Source of the DNA: Cellulophaga sp. HaHa_2_95 | GTDB taxonomy: Bacteria > Bacteroidota > Bacteroidia > Flavobacteriales > Flavobacteriaceae | Direction: 5' to 3' | Assembly (NCBI RefSeq): GCF_019278565.1 | Contig: NZ_CP058988.1 | Span: forward strand, 1,116,001 to 1,180,000 | Length of the DNA: 64,000 nucleotides | Shown: piece by piece, positions 54,867 to 63,823 of the stretch | Layout of the letters: the number at the start of each line of letters is the position of its first letter | Position numbering within the stretch: the first letter of the stretch is position 1 | The notes under the pieces: generated by a model | The model's database searches: none | What the model saw: the letters and a program-made list of their open reading frames with translations, nothing else | What the model was told of the DNA's origin: nothing | Made by a program: the position numbers and the translations under genes

Positions 54867-55721
54867 TTAAGCAATTTTATCGGTAGCTCCACCTGAAGAA
54901 CCAAAATTGATAAATTTGATAAATAAATCTGGATCTGCATTAGAAACAAAACCTCTAGATTCGGGACTAACTTTTAAATCTTGTTTGTTTGCAGCTTGCT
55001 TGTAAGATTCAGGAACTTTGCTAGAAATGTTAAATAAAAATTTGGCCTGCTCATCTAAAATTTCATTTTCTGATTCAGAGAATTTATAGACTTTTCCGCC
55101 ACCATCTCCCAAATGACAATTAAATAATAATGGATTGCCATCCATTGATGATATTTTCATGATCTCCTCTGATACTAATATAGATTTACTTGTGTCTACG
55201 GCTTTGCCTCCTGTATAAGGTAATCCGTCGGAAATATTTATTATTACTGGCGCTGGGTTGTCGGGTTTTTTAGTCAACCAGCCATCAATTAATTCCTTTG
55301 CAAAAGAAAGAGCTTCTGCCATTGGGGTCAAGCCATTGGCCACAGGTTCAATAAATATTGGCATTTCTTCATTAATTTCAATTAATCCACCAGCACCATC
55401 CGAAACCTTTTTCTTCAAGGACTCCATTCTAATAGGGTGATCAGCAAAAGAACTTAAATAATCAGATCTAATATCATCTACAGCCAAAGGACTACTTCCG
55501 CCGTAACCTATCATAGAAATGAATAATCGATCTTTAACTTTTTCACCATCCATATTAGTATTAATTAGCTCGTTTATGGTTCTATTAATTACTAATGCTG
55601 TAAATTCTGATTTGGTTTTACCTTCACCATAAGGTTCGGACATAGAACCAGATTGATCTACTAAGAAAATTATGTAACCTGGAGTTGCTGAACTCCATTG
55701 TTTTGTGTTTGATTTATCCAT
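54867..55721 (-). CDS. TerY-like von Willebrand factor A domain protein
   Basis: 284 residues, no signal peptide. The vWA domain has a complete MIDAS: IIFLVDQSGSMSEPYG (DxSxS), NGLTPMAEALSFAKEL (Thr) and NISDGLPYTGG (Asp). TerY-type proteins with this layout pair with a PP2C phosphatase and a kinase in TerY-P triads, as here. First gene of the minus-strand run, starting 1 bp beyond a gap of about 130 bp that separates it from a divergent nuclease. Likely the metal-dependent scaffold that binds the partner proteins. The C-terminus reads GGATDKIA. Confidence 0.88.
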   Translation of the reverse strand: MDKSNTKQWSSATPGYIIFLVDQSGSMSEPYGEGKTKSEFTALVINRTINELINTNMDGEKVKDRLFISMIGYGGSSPLAVDDIRSDYLSSFADHPIRMESLKKKVSDGAGGLIEINEEMPIFIEPVANGLTPMAEALSFAKELIDGWLTKKPDNPAPVIINISDGLPYTGGKAVDTSKSILVSEEIMKISSMDGNPLLFNCHLGDGGGKVYKFSESENEILDEQAKFLFNISSKVPESYKQAANKQDLKVSPESRGFVSNADPDLFIKFINFGSSGGATDKIA

Positions 55722-55792
55722 TATTTGGTTGTTTAGTTTGTATGATTTATAAATTATGTGGATAAATCTAAAATAAAACCTAATTTAAACTC

Positions 55793-55807
55793 TGCGGTTT
55801 TCCACAG
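55793..55807. repeat. hairpin TGCGGTTTTCCACAG, shared with the left side of the island
   Basis: Differs at one position from TGCGGTTTTCCGCAG at 33336-33350. It lies in the divergent promoter region of the vWA gene and the thermonuclease gene. Confidence 0.45.
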
Positions 55808-55848
55808 TGACCCGTATTTTTTTTATTTAAAGCCTTAATTTGTTGGAC

Positions 55849-55856
55849 TATCTTTG
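55849..55856 (+). promoter_or_regulatory. -7 box TATCTTTG for the thermonuclease gene
   Basis: Exact TAnnTTTG match 21 bp before the ATG at 55878. The TTG at 55854 lies inside it and so cannot be the start codon. Confidence 0.55.
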
Positions 55857-55877
55857 TCTTTTTTAAATGCAGAATAC

Positions 55878-56486
55878 ATGAATACTCGCAATATATTTTT
55901 TAAAATAATGAGAAGAATAGTAGTAAATACGGGTAGCTCGGTACTAAAAAGCATTATTTTAGCTTTAGTGCTTTTGTTGTCCTTAGGATGTAAAAATAAT
56001 AACACAAATAAAGACCATCAATTTGCTTCTTTTTTTAATGCAGTTCAAGATTCAACGGTAAAGGACACATTAAAACCCAAATATTTAGAAGCTAAAATCA
56101 TAAGAATTTTAGATGGTGACACTGTTGAGGTATTATATGGAGAGCTACCCATAAAATTACGATTAGCACATATAGATTGTCCAGAGAAAAGAGGAAAGCA
56201 GCCTTTTGGAAATAAGGCTAAAATAGCCTTGTCAGATTTATGCTTTGGACAAATGGTACAAATCGATTCAGATAAAAAATTTGATCGTAATGGTAGGTTA
56301 ATTGGAGTGATTTTTAATGCAGACGGTTTGAATGTAAATAAAGAAATGGTGCGGTTAGGAATGGCGTGGCACTATAAAAAATACTCCGATGATATGAGTT
56401 ATGATCTACTAGAAAAAGAAGCCAGAAAAAATAAAGTGGGTTTATGGATAGATCCAAACCCCATCGCTCCGTGGGCTTTTCGTTAG
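55878..56486 (+). CDS. thermonuclease (SNase-like) lipoprotein
   Basis: 202 residues. Lipoprotein signal with lipobox LLSLGC after a long n-region, then a staphylococcal nuclease fold: KIIRILDGDTVEVLY, LRLAHIDCPEKRGKQPFGNK with the conserved Arg and Glu of the active site, FDRNGRLIGVIF with the second Arg, then NKEMVRLGMAWHYKKY and a closing KARKNKVGLW. All three catalytic residues of the family are visible. Anchored in the outer membrane and probably cleaves DNA and RNA outside the cytoplasm. Divergent from the vWA gene; whether it belongs to the defence island is uncertain. Confidence 0.88.
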   Translation: MNTRNIFFKIMRRIVVNTGSSVLKSIILALVLLLSLGCKNNNTNKDHQFASFFNAVQDSTVKDTLKPKYLEAKIIRILDGDTVEVLYGELPIKLRLAHIDCPEKRGKQPFGNKAKIALSDLCFGQMVQIDSDKKFDRNGRLIGVIFNADGLNVNKEMVRLGMAWHYKKYSDDMSYDLLEKEARKNKVGLWIDPNPIAPWAFR

Positions 56487-56513
56487 TAATACTATCTAAA
56501 AATCTATTTTCTA

Positions 56514-56548
56514 AAACAAAAAAGCCACTCCAACCGAGTGGTTTTTTT
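56514..56548. terminator. terminator after the thermonuclease gene
   Basis: A-rich left side, stem CCACTC / GAGTGG with CAACC loop, and a run of seven T. Flanking A and T runs extend the stem. Confidence 0.85.
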
Positions 56549-56694
56549 ATATAAACGCCTCACCACTTTTATTTTACTAAAACCCCAATCACAATTTGTT
56601 GTTAATGTCCTGTAAACCTGATTTTTATCAGGTTTTAGGCTTGTGAGCCGTACTACCTTTATGTTATATTTTAGTTGAATTAAAACGTGTAAAA

Positions 56695-58269
56695 ATGTCA
56701 AAAGAAACAATTAAAGCGTATTGTTTAGGAGGAGGACTAGGTTCATTAGCTGCTGCAGCTTTTATGATTAGAGATGGTGGAATACTAGGTTCTCAAATTA
56801 CAATTTTTGAAAAGCTCCCTTCCTTAGGAGGGTGTTTAGATGGGGCAAGACTTGAAGATGGGAGTTATTCGCTTCGTGGAGGTAGAATGCTTACCACAGA
56901 TGCTTACGAATGTTTTTGGGGTTTATTTCAAGACATCCCTTCTATACATAATAAAGGCATGTCTGTAAAAGAGGAAACTATAGCCTTTAATAAAAAACAT
57001 ATAGCGCATTCTCAAGCGCGTTTGGTAGATAAAAACCGTCATATTGTAGATACGACTACCATGAATTTTACCATGCATGATAGGTTGGAGTTTCTTACCT
57101 TATTAGAAGCATCCGAAGAAAAACTAGGAACATCAAAAATTACAGACTGGTTGTCACCAGAATTTTTTACCACCAATTTTTGGTATATGTGGCAAACAAC
57201 CTTTGCTTTTGAACCTTGGCATAGTGCGGTAGAGTTTAAGCGTTACTTACATCGTTTCATGAATGAGTTTCCAAGAATTAATACCCTTGCAGGGGTAAAA
57301 AGAACGGAATACAATCAGTACGATTCTTTGGTACGCCCATTACAAGCTTGGTTGCAAGAGAAAGGAGTGAATTTTGAATTAGCGACTACTGTTGATGACA
57401 TAGCTGTTGAAGATATTGATGGAAAAGTAACGGTAACTTCGGTAGGCGTTATTGGACCAAAAGGAGCGAAACAGGTGGCTGTTGCTCCAGATGATCTTGT
57501 TATTTTTCAAAATGGTTCTATGGTTGATGCTTCTAGTATTGGTTCTATGGAACAGGCTCCAGCGAAAAAAACAAAAGCAGATAGTAAGGGGTGGACGCTT
57601 TGGGAGAAATTAGCGAAAGGGAGACCAGATTTTGGAAATCCAGCACCTTTTAATACGAGTATTCCAGAATCTTTTTGGGAATCATTTACTGTTACGTTTA
57701 AGACATCGGAGTTTTTTGATAAATTAGAAAAAATGTCAGGCAATAAAGCTGGTACCGGTGGTTTGGTAACGTTCAAAGATTCTAGTTGGTTAATGTCTGT
57801 GGTGTTATATAACCAGCCACATTTTATAGGGCAGCCAGATGATGTCTTTATCTTATGGGGGTATGCGTTATATGGAAACCGAGTAGGAGATTTTGTACCT
57901 AAAACCATGATTGAATGTAATGGGCAGGAGATCCTAACAGAACTAGCAGGTCATTTTAATTTTGATGATAGTGTGTTTGAAGATGCGGTGTGTGTACCTT
58001 GTAGAATGCCTTACATTACGTCTATGTTTATGCCACGAGCTACTAGTGATAGACCAAAACCAGTGCCGGCAAGTTCTAAAAATTTAGCTTTTGTAAGTCA
58101 GTTTGTAGAAATTCCGGATGATGTGGTCTTTACGGTAGAGTATTCGGTAAGAGCTGCACAAACGGCCGTATATCAATTATTAAATATTGATCGTGAAATT
58201 CCTAAAATCACAAAACATGATAAATCACCTAAAGTACTTTTAGACTCTGTGATCAAATCATTTGTATAG
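56695..58269 (+). CDS. ohyA: oleate hydratase
   Basis: 524 residues of the oleate hydratase (myosin cross-reactive antigen) family, FAD-bound enzymes that add water to the 9,10 double bond of oleate to give 10-hydroxystearate. N-terminal FAD-binding motif YCLGGGLGSLAAAAFMIRDG, then IFEKLPSLGGCLDGAR and YSLRGGRMLT, the family-specific substrate loop. Other landmarks: NEFPRINTLAGVKRTEYNQY, DSSWLMSVVLYNQPHFIGQP and PYITSMFMPRATSDRPKPVP. Probably detoxifies unsaturated fatty acids. Single gene with its own terminator. Confidence 0.95.
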   Translation: MSKETIKAYCLGGGLGSLAAAAFMIRDGGILGSQITIFEKLPSLGGCLDGARLEDGSYSLRGGRMLTTDAYECFWGLFQDIPSIHNKGMSVKEETIAFNKKHIAHSQARLVDKNRHIVDTTTMNFTMHDRLEFLTLLEASEEKLGTSKITDWLSPEFFTTNFWYMWQTTFAFEPWHSAVEFKRYLHRFMNEFPRINTLAGVKRTEYNQYDSLVRPLQAWLQEKGVNFELATTVDDIAVEDIDGKVTVTSVGVIGPKGAKQVAVAPDDLVIFQNGSMVDASSIGSMEQAPAKKTKADSKGWTLWEKLAKGRPDFGNPAPFNTSIPESFWESFTVTFKTSEFFDKLEKMSGNKAGTGGLVTFKDSSWLMSVVLYNQPHFIGQPDDVFILWGYALYGNRVGDFVPKTMIECNGQEILTELAGHFNFDDSVFEDAVCVPCRMPYITSMFMPRATSDRPKPVPASSKNLAFVSQFVEIPDDVVFTVEYSVRAAQTAVYQLLNIDREIPKITKHDKSPKVLLDSVIKSFV

Positions 58270-58609
58270 CGCTGTTGTAAAAGAAGCGTTTAGGAAAACA
58301 AAAAAGCCACTTCTCATGAAGTGGCTTTTTCTATAGTACCGATATATTCAACTCTTCACTTTCCTAAGTCTGTGTAAAATTTAAGATAATTTTCTAACCT
58401 AGAATCTTCTTTTTCATCACGTAACTATTTGATATCCAGCTACACATAATTTAAAGCCATTGATACAAATAACCCCAGAGGTATTATTCTATTGACATAC
58501 CTTGTAGGAAAGTTAGATAAATAAGTACGTATTATTTGTTAGGAAAACTATTTGATATCAAAAGCGATTACAACAAAAACTAAAATTTTAATCCTTAAAA
58601 ACACTTATT
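58270..58609. other. 340-bp gap with a terminator and a 14-bp direct repeat
   Basis: After the ohyA terminator the segment holds AACTATTTGATATC twice (58423-58436 and 58546-58559), 123 bp apart, the second copy about 50 bp before the gene at 58610. They may be promoter or operator elements. I see no gene here. Confidence 0.4.
58300..58330 (+). terminator. rho-independent terminator after ohyA
   Basis: Stem AAAAAGCCACTTC / GAAGTGGCTTTTT with a TCAT loop. Confidence 0.92.
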
Positions 58610-58870
58610 ATGAAAGATTTGCAAGACGATGTGGTATTTACTGCATCATTAGACGGAATTAAATTATCAACAGATCAAATTAAGCGTATTGATGATGGCA
58701 TTAAAAATGTGATCATGACGGAATTAGCTCAAATAGATCATGGAGGAGATATAGTTATTAATAAAAAAATTGCCCTTAATCCTAAATTGAAAGGATTTAA
58801 CGACCTGTTTAAGTATGGAATTTGGTTGGAAGACTTTGATAGATTTAGATCCAGAATTCAAAAATTCTAA
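58610..58870 (+). CDS. small hypothetical protein, first of a pair
   Basis: 86 residues, no signal peptide: STDQIKRIDDGIKNVIMTEL then AQIDHGGDIVINKKIALNPK and GIWLEDFDRF. The N-terminal half is a predicted helix, the rest mixed. I do not recognise a family. The proximity of a Cys-rich gene 41 bp on suggests one operon; a precursor or partner protein for that gene is possible but unsupported. Confidence 0.55.
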   Translation: MKDLQDDVVFTASLDGIKLSTDQIKRIDDGIKNVIMTELAQIDHGGDIVINKKIALNPKLKGFNDLFKYGIWLEDFDRFRSRIQKF

Positions 58871-58911
58871 ATCTTAAAAATTTTATAGCTCTAGGGGTAA
58901 ATAGTTGAATT

Positions 58912-59328
58912 ATGAAAAAATCTAAAAATACTAAAGAAGAGAACCTATTATGTCCTAGTTATTTGGCAAAGCCAGGAGCACAGCTGTATGGTATTATAAA
59001 CTCTGATGGATATATCGATTTTCTTAAACAACCAATAGCGGTCAATGAAACTTTTATAGCACAAGCAAATGAAGGTAGAAATCCTGAAAAGCGGTTTCGT
59101 TTTGCTGGAAATTGCGCAAAATCTGGATGTAAACAGTGGACCGGTAAGGACTGCGGATTGGTTGGCAATATCATATCAATAGTAGCCAATGAAGTTTCTA
59201 AAGAGTTGCAATTTTGTCCCATTAGAACAAAATGCCGATGGTATGCGCAAGAAGGTGAGCAGGCATGTGCCCAATGTAATGAAGTAGTAAGGAATATTGA
59301 AACTAAGCTTGTTTTAGAAGGAAGTTAA
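58912..59328 (+). CDS. cysteine-rich protein of unknown function
   Basis: 138 residues with eight or more Cys in a regular layout: LCPSYLAKPGAQLYG, FAGNCAKSGCKQWTGKDCGL, ELQFCPIRTKCRWYAQ, and GEQACAQCNEVVRNIE. The CPSY...PGAQLYGI opening and the paired CxxxxC/CxxC spacings suggest an Fe-S or Zn site. No signal peptide, so cytoplasmic. I have a faint memory of this kind of protein in other Bacteroidota but no name. It is followed by a terminator that also faces the tRNA. Confidence 0.6.
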   Translation: MKKSKNTKEENLLCPSYLAKPGAQLYGIINSDGYIDFLKQPIAVNETFIAQANEGRNPEKRFRFAGNCAKSGCKQWTGKDCGLVGNIISIVANEVSKELQFCPIRTKCRWYAQEGEQACAQCNEVVRNIETKLVLEGS

Positions 59329-59406
59329 GATTCCACCATAAAAAGACACATTGAATTTTTACAGATCTAATTTTTAAAAACTTTGTCCAAAAACAGGTGT
59401 AAAATA

Positions 59407-59434
59407 AAAAACCACTTCATTTGAAGTGGTTTTT
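59407..59434. terminator. bidirectional terminator between the Cys-rich gene and the tRNA
   Basis: Stem AAAACCACTTCA / TGAAGTGGTTTT with a 2-nt centre and T runs on both strands. Confidence 0.88.
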
Positions 59435-59437
59435 CTA

Positions 59438-59511
<74 letters not shown>

Positions 59512-59743
59512 ATATGGGTTTCTGAAACAATCTTCTTAGCTTTTAACTTTCAGCTCATAACTGCTGACTGACGTATTTCAGGCTGCAAATATAGTTACTT
59601 TTTATGATTCACCAAACTTTATTTGAAATAAATATTAAAAATTTTAGATAGCCACTTAAAATAGGGTATTTGTGAGCTCCTTACTTAAAATCTTACTATT
59701 TTGTACGGGTTTTAAAAACCATCGGATTACAAATCATTTATTT

Positions 59744-61225
59744 ATGGAAAACTACGGCTTACTCTCAATTTTGCCACCCGTTATTGCAATTATTTTAGCG
59801 CTTAAAACAAAACAAGTATATATAGCCTTACTTTTCGGTATTTGGTTTTCTTGGTTGATTATGAGCGATTGGAATGTGCTGACAGGAACATTGGCCACCA
59901 TAGAGGGTATGGTAAATGTTTTTAAATCTGAAGGCAACACTAGAACTATAATGTTTAGTGCCCTTGTTGGGGCATTACTCTTATTTATTCAATACTCCAA
60001 AGGGGTAGAAGGTTTTATAAACCAATTGAATAAGGTGATTCATTTCTTTGAAAAAAAGCAAAAAGGGTATAGTAGAGTAGTGGTGCAATTATTAGCGGTG
60101 CTTACGGGCTTATTATTATTTGTAGAAACAAGCATTAGCTCCTTAACGGTAGGAACACTGTATAGACCCGTTTTCGATAAACTAAAAATACCAAGAGAGA
60201 AGTTGGCATATATTGCCGATTCTAGTTCTGCCCCTTCCTCCATTTTAATTCCTTTTAATGCTTGGGGAGCTTTTATTATGGGTTTGTTAGTGACGCAAGG
60301 TTTAGATAATCCTTTTGGTTTATTGCTCTCTTCTATAGCCTATAATTTTTATCCAATATTGGCTATTGCCATTGTTTTTGTGGTGATTTTGACCAAAAAA
60401 GACATTGGCCCGATGGCTAAGGCTGAGAAAAGAACAAGAGAAACAGGAAAGTTATTAAATGATAATTCTAAACCCATGCTCTCTAGTGAGGTAACTTCAT
60501 TAGCGCCAAAAGAAGGTATAAAGGCAAGAGCGTATAATATGATTGTGCCCTTGGCAACCATGGTTTTTATGATGCCAATTAATTTAGTTTATACGGGTTG
60601 GAGTGCTGTGGAGAATGCTACTTCCTTTTCAGATCATGTTTTCCAGGCCATAGGGAAAGGCTCAGGGTCATCGTCTGTGTTATATGCGGTACTTACGGCT
60701 ATTCTGGTGGCTATGATCATGTATAGATCTCAAAAAATTATGAAGACCAAAGAAATGATTGATTTGGTTTTAAAAGGAATAAGTGAATTAATGCCTCTAG
60801 CATTATTAATGTTATTAGCCTTTGCCATTGGCGATGCTTGTAATCAATTAGGAACAGGAGCTTTTGTGGCAGATTGGTCAAAAGATTGGTTGTCACCAGA
60901 GTTTTTGCCAGCAATTATTTTTGTAATAAGTTCATTTATAGCATTCTCTACAGGCACTTCATGGGGTACTTTTGCTATCATGATGGCTATTGCAGTGCCT
61001 ATGGCAGAAGTACATGGTGCGCCATTAACGCTGGTAATAGCAGCAACTTTAGGGGGAGGTATTTTTGGAGACCACTGTTCTCCGATATCAGATACGTCTA
61101 TTATTTCGTCTATGGCATCGGCCAGTGATCATATAGATCATGTGAATACACAGTTGCCTTATGCCTTAATTGGCGGTGGAATTACCGTAGTATTGTACTT
61201 AATTTTAGGTTTTGTTATGAATTAA
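59744..61225 (+). CDS. Na+/H+ antiporter, NhaC family
   Basis: 493 residues, about eleven membrane helices, from ATG 59744 (MENYGLLSILPPVIAIILAL). A GTG at 59672 opens the same frame, but a -7-like TATTTTG near 59697 lies between them. Family landmarks: PSSILIPFNAWGAFIMGLLV, STGTSWGTFAIMMAIAVPMA and GGGIFGDHCSPISDTSIISS. It exchanges sodium for protons at the inner membrane for pH and salt control. No operon partner; era starts 48 bp after the stop with its own promoter box. Confidence 0.92.
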   Translation: MENYGLLSILPPVIAIILALKTKQVYIALLFGIWFSWLIMSDWNVLTGTLATIEGMVNVFKSEGNTRTIMFSALVGALLLFIQYSKGVEGFINQLNKVIHFFEKKQKGYSRVVVQLLAVLTGLLLFVETSISSLTVGTLYRPVFDKLKIPREKLAYIADSSSAPSSILIPFNAWGAFIMGLLVTQGLDNPFGLLLSSIAYNFYPILAIAIVFVVILTKKDIGPMAKAEKRTRETGKLLNDNSKPMLSSEVTSLAPKEGIKARAYNMIVPLATMVFMMPINLVYTGWSAVENATSFSDHVFQAIGKGSGSSSVLYAVLTAILVAMIMYRSQKIMKTKEMIDLVLKGISELMPLALLMLLAFAIGDACNQLGTGAFVADWSKDWLSPEFLPAIIFVISSFIAFSTGTSWGTFAIMMAIAVPMAEVHGAPLTLVIAATLGGGIFGDHCSPISDTSIISSMASASDHIDHVNTQLPYALIGGGITVVLYLILGFVMN

Positions 61226-61240
61226 AGGCCTACAATAAGC

Positions 61241-61248
61241 TACCTTTG
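61241..61248 (+). promoter_or_regulatory. -7 box TACCTTTG for era
   Basis: Exact TAnnTTTG match 25 bp before the era ATG. Confidence 0.55.
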
Positions 61249-61273
61249 TACTTTTAAATGTTAAAATAGTAAA

Positions 61274-62161
61274 ATGGCAGATCATAAAGCTGGTTTTGTA
61301 AATATTATTGGAAATCCTAATGTGGGGAAATCTACCTTGATGAATGCTTTTGTGGGCGAGAAATTATCCATTATCACCTCCAAAGCACAAACAACGAGAC
61401 ACCGTATTTTAGGGATTGTTAATGGGGATGATTTTCAAATGATTTTATCAGATACTCCAGGAATTATCAAACCTGCTTACGAGTTACAATCTTCTATGAT
61501 GGATTTTGTAAAGTCGGCTTTCGAAGATGCAGATATTCTAATCTACATGGTAGAGATAGGGGAAAAGGCATTAAAGGATGAGCGTTTCTTTGATAAATTG
61601 AAGAATAGCAAAATTCCGGTACTTTTATTATTAAATAAGATTGATGTTTCTGAGCAAGGTATTTTAGAAGAGCAAGTGCAATATTGGCATGAGCAATTAC
61701 CAACGGCAGAAATTCATCCGATAAGTGCGTTACAGAATTTTAATGTCAAAGAAGTATTCCTTCGTATTTTAGAATTGCTACCTGTTTCCCCGGCCTTTTA
61801 TCCTAAAGATCAATTAACAGATAAGCCAGAACGTTTCTTTGTCAACGAAACTATTAGAGAGAAAATATTACAGAACTACAAAAAAGAAATTCCTTATTCT
61901 GTAGAAATAGATACGGAAGAATTTTTTGAGGATGATAAAATTATTAGAATGCGATCTGTGATTATGGTAGAGCGCGATTCTCAGAAAGGAATTATAATAG
62001 GTCATAAAGGTGCTGCCTTAAAAAGAGTGGGAGTTGAGTCTAGAAAAGATTTAGAGATTTTCTTTGATAAGCAAGTGCATTTAGAACTGTATGTAAAAGT
62101 AAATAAGAACTGGAGAAGCAATGCTAATCAGTTAAAACGTTTTGGATACAATCAAGGCTAG
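61274..62161 (+). CDS. era: GTPase Era
   Basis: 295-residue GTPase that binds the 3' end of 16S rRNA and helps assemble the 30S subunit. G1 GNPNVGKSTLMNAF, G2 region KAQTTRHRILG, G3 DTPGIIKP, G4 LNKID, G5 SALQ, then a C-terminal KH domain (VEIDTEEFFEDD, IIIGHKGAALKRVGVESRKD, ELYVKVNKNWRSN). Every motif is intact. Single gene. Confidence 0.98.
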   Translation: MADHKAGFVNIIGNPNVGKSTLMNAFVGEKLSIITSKAQTTRHRILGIVNGDDFQMILSDTPGIIKPAYELQSSMMDFVKSAFEDADILIYMVEIGEKALKDERFFDKLKNSKIPVLLLLNKIDVSEQGILEEQVQYWHEQLPTAEIHPISALQNFNVKEVFLRILELLPVSPAFYPKDQLTDKPERFFVNETIREKILQNYKKEIPYSVEIDTEEFFEDDKIIRMRSVIMVERDSQKGIIIGHKGAALKRVGVESRKDLEIFFDKQVHLELYVKVNKNWRSNANQLKRFGYNQG

Positions 62162-62247
62162 GTTCTTAACCTTTGTTTGTTCTTTAGTTTACGCCTAAGT
62201 TACACAAAAGCTGCATTTTTGGTTGTTATACATAAACAACCAAAACA

Positions 62248-63768
62248 ATGAAAAATTTTACTTTAATTGCTCTTTTTGGAGGGCTTTTACTAACTTCTTG
62301 TATTAAAGACCACGTAGGACATGGTGGTGATGCTGATATAGATGTATCTGCATTACAATTTACAAAAATTGGAGGATTCTCAAATGGCTCTGGAGACGAA
62401 GGGTTTTCGGAGATCAGTGCTTTTGATCCTAGCACTAAAAAATTATTTGTTGTAAATCCTGTGCAATCAGAAGTATCCGTTTGGGATATATCGGTACCTT
62501 CTTCTGCGGTTAAATTAACATCAATTATCCTTACAGGAGTTCCAAATAGCGTTGCGGTTCATGATGGCGTGGTTGCGGTAGCGGTAGAAAATACTAATAA
62601 GCAATCCAATGGGACTATTCAAACCTATGATACTACTTCTCAAAACTTAATAACATCTTATACCGTTGGCGCGTTACCAGATATGGTAGCCTTTTCTCCT
62701 GATGGTACCTATTTAATTTCTGCTAATGAAGGAGAGCCTAATGATGACTATACAGTAGACCCAGAAGGTTCTGTCTCTATCATTAATATTGAAAGAAATG
62801 AAATTAATACCTTATTTTTTACCTCCTTTAGTGCATCTGCAATAGGGAATGATTTTAGAGTTTTCGGCCCTAATGCGAGTATCGCTCAAGATGTAGAGCC
62901 TGAGTATATCGCGGTGTCTGATGATAGCAAATTCGCATACATTACCTTACAAGAAAATAACGGAATTGCAGTAGTAAATTTAGTAGCAAAAACAATTACT
63001 GATGTATTTGGATTAGGGACGAAAGATTTTTCTCTTCCAGAAAATACTATGGATGCGAGTAATAAAGATGGTGTTTTGGGGAATTTTAAAAACTGGCCTG
63101 TATGGAGCTTCTATATGCCAGATGCCATTGCATTTGCAACCATTGATGAAATGGAATATATCATTACTGCTAATGAAGGAGACTCTAGAGATTATGATGG
63201 TTATTCTGAAGAAGAACGCGTAAAGGATTTGACCTTAGATCCAACAGCTTTTCCTAATGCTGCAGAATTACAATTAGATGAAAATTTAGGGCGATTAAAA
63301 ATTACTACTGCCAATGGTGATCTTGATGGTGATGGCGATTTTGATGAAATTTATGGATATGGCGCTAGATCCTTTTCAATTTGGAATACATCAGGAGCTT
63401 TGGTGTATGATAGTGCAGATGATATAGGACGTACTACATTGGATATCAACCCATCATTTTTCAATGCAGATGAAGGTGAAGCTGATGGCAGAAGTGATGA
63501 TAAAGGTGCTGAGCCAGAATCGGTAACTACTTTAAAAATTGGAAATGCAACCTTGTTATTTGTTGGGTTAGAGAGATCTGGAGGTGTTATGGTTTATGAT
63601 ATTTCTAATCCTACGAGTCCGCAGTTTCTAGAATGGTTATTAGATACAAATGATATAGCTCCGGAAGGCTTGTTAGCTATAGCGGCAAAAGATAGCCCAA
63701 CGGGCGAAAATCTATTAGTGGTAACCAATGAAGTTTCTAATACTGTTGCTATTTATGAGATTAAATAG
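62248..63768 (+). CDS. choice-of-anchor I / beta-propeller lipoprotein
   Basis: 506 residues. Lipoprotein signal MKNFTLIALFGGLLLTSC with lipobox LLTSC. The body has propeller-type repeats (FVVNPVQSEVSVWDISV; MVAFSPDGTYLISANEGEPN; AYITLQENNGIAVVNL; YIITANEGDSRDYDGY) and a Ca-binding-like segment DLDGDGDFDEIYGYG near the middle. This plan matches the choice-of-anchor I domain found in many extracellular bacterial proteins, some with phosphatase- or esterase-like labels. It is preceded by an own gap of 86 bp. Substrate unknown. Confidence 0.85.
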   Translation: MKNFTLIALFGGLLLTSCIKDHVGHGGDADIDVSALQFTKIGGFSNGSGDEGFSEISAFDPSTKKLFVVNPVQSEVSVWDISVPSSAVKLTSIILTGVPNSVAVHDGVVAVAVENTNKQSNGTIQTYDTTSQNLITSYTVGALPDMVAFSPDGTYLISANEGEPNDDYTVDPEGSVSIINIERNEINTLFFTSFSASAIGNDFRVFGPNASIAQDVEPEYIAVSDDSKFAYITLQENNGIAVVNLVAKTITDVFGLGTKDFSLPENTMDASNKDGVLGNFKNWPVWSFYMPDAIAFATIDEMEYIITANEGDSRDYDGYSEEERVKDLTLDPTAFPNAAELQLDENLGRLKITTANGDLDGDGDFDEIYGYGARSFSIWNTSGALVYDSADDIGRTTLDINPSFFNADEGEADGRSDDKGAEPESVTTLKIGNATLLFVGLERSGGVMVYDISNPTSPQFLEWLLDTNDIAPEGLLAIAAKDSPTGENLLVVTNEVSNTVAIYEIK

Positions 63769-63789
63769 AAGTAGATAAAATTTGTGTTA

Positions 63790-63823
63790 TAATCCCTAAG
63801 TTCTAAAAAGCTTGGGGATTATT
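63790..63823. terminator. bidirectional hairpin between convergent genes
   Basis: ATAATCCCTAAG / CTTGGGGATTAT (one mismatch) with a loop of about nine nt. It serves the lipoprotein gene from the left and the truncated gene from the right. Confidence 0.7.

Noticed and set aside
57507..57908. 133-residue minus-strand frame in oleate hydratase
   Set aside because: Shadow; the plus-strand product shows all family motifs.
58423..58559. 14-bp direct repeat AACTATTTGATATC as an attachment site
   Set aside because: Too short and AT-rich, with only intergenic sequence between copies; promoter elements or chance are more likely.
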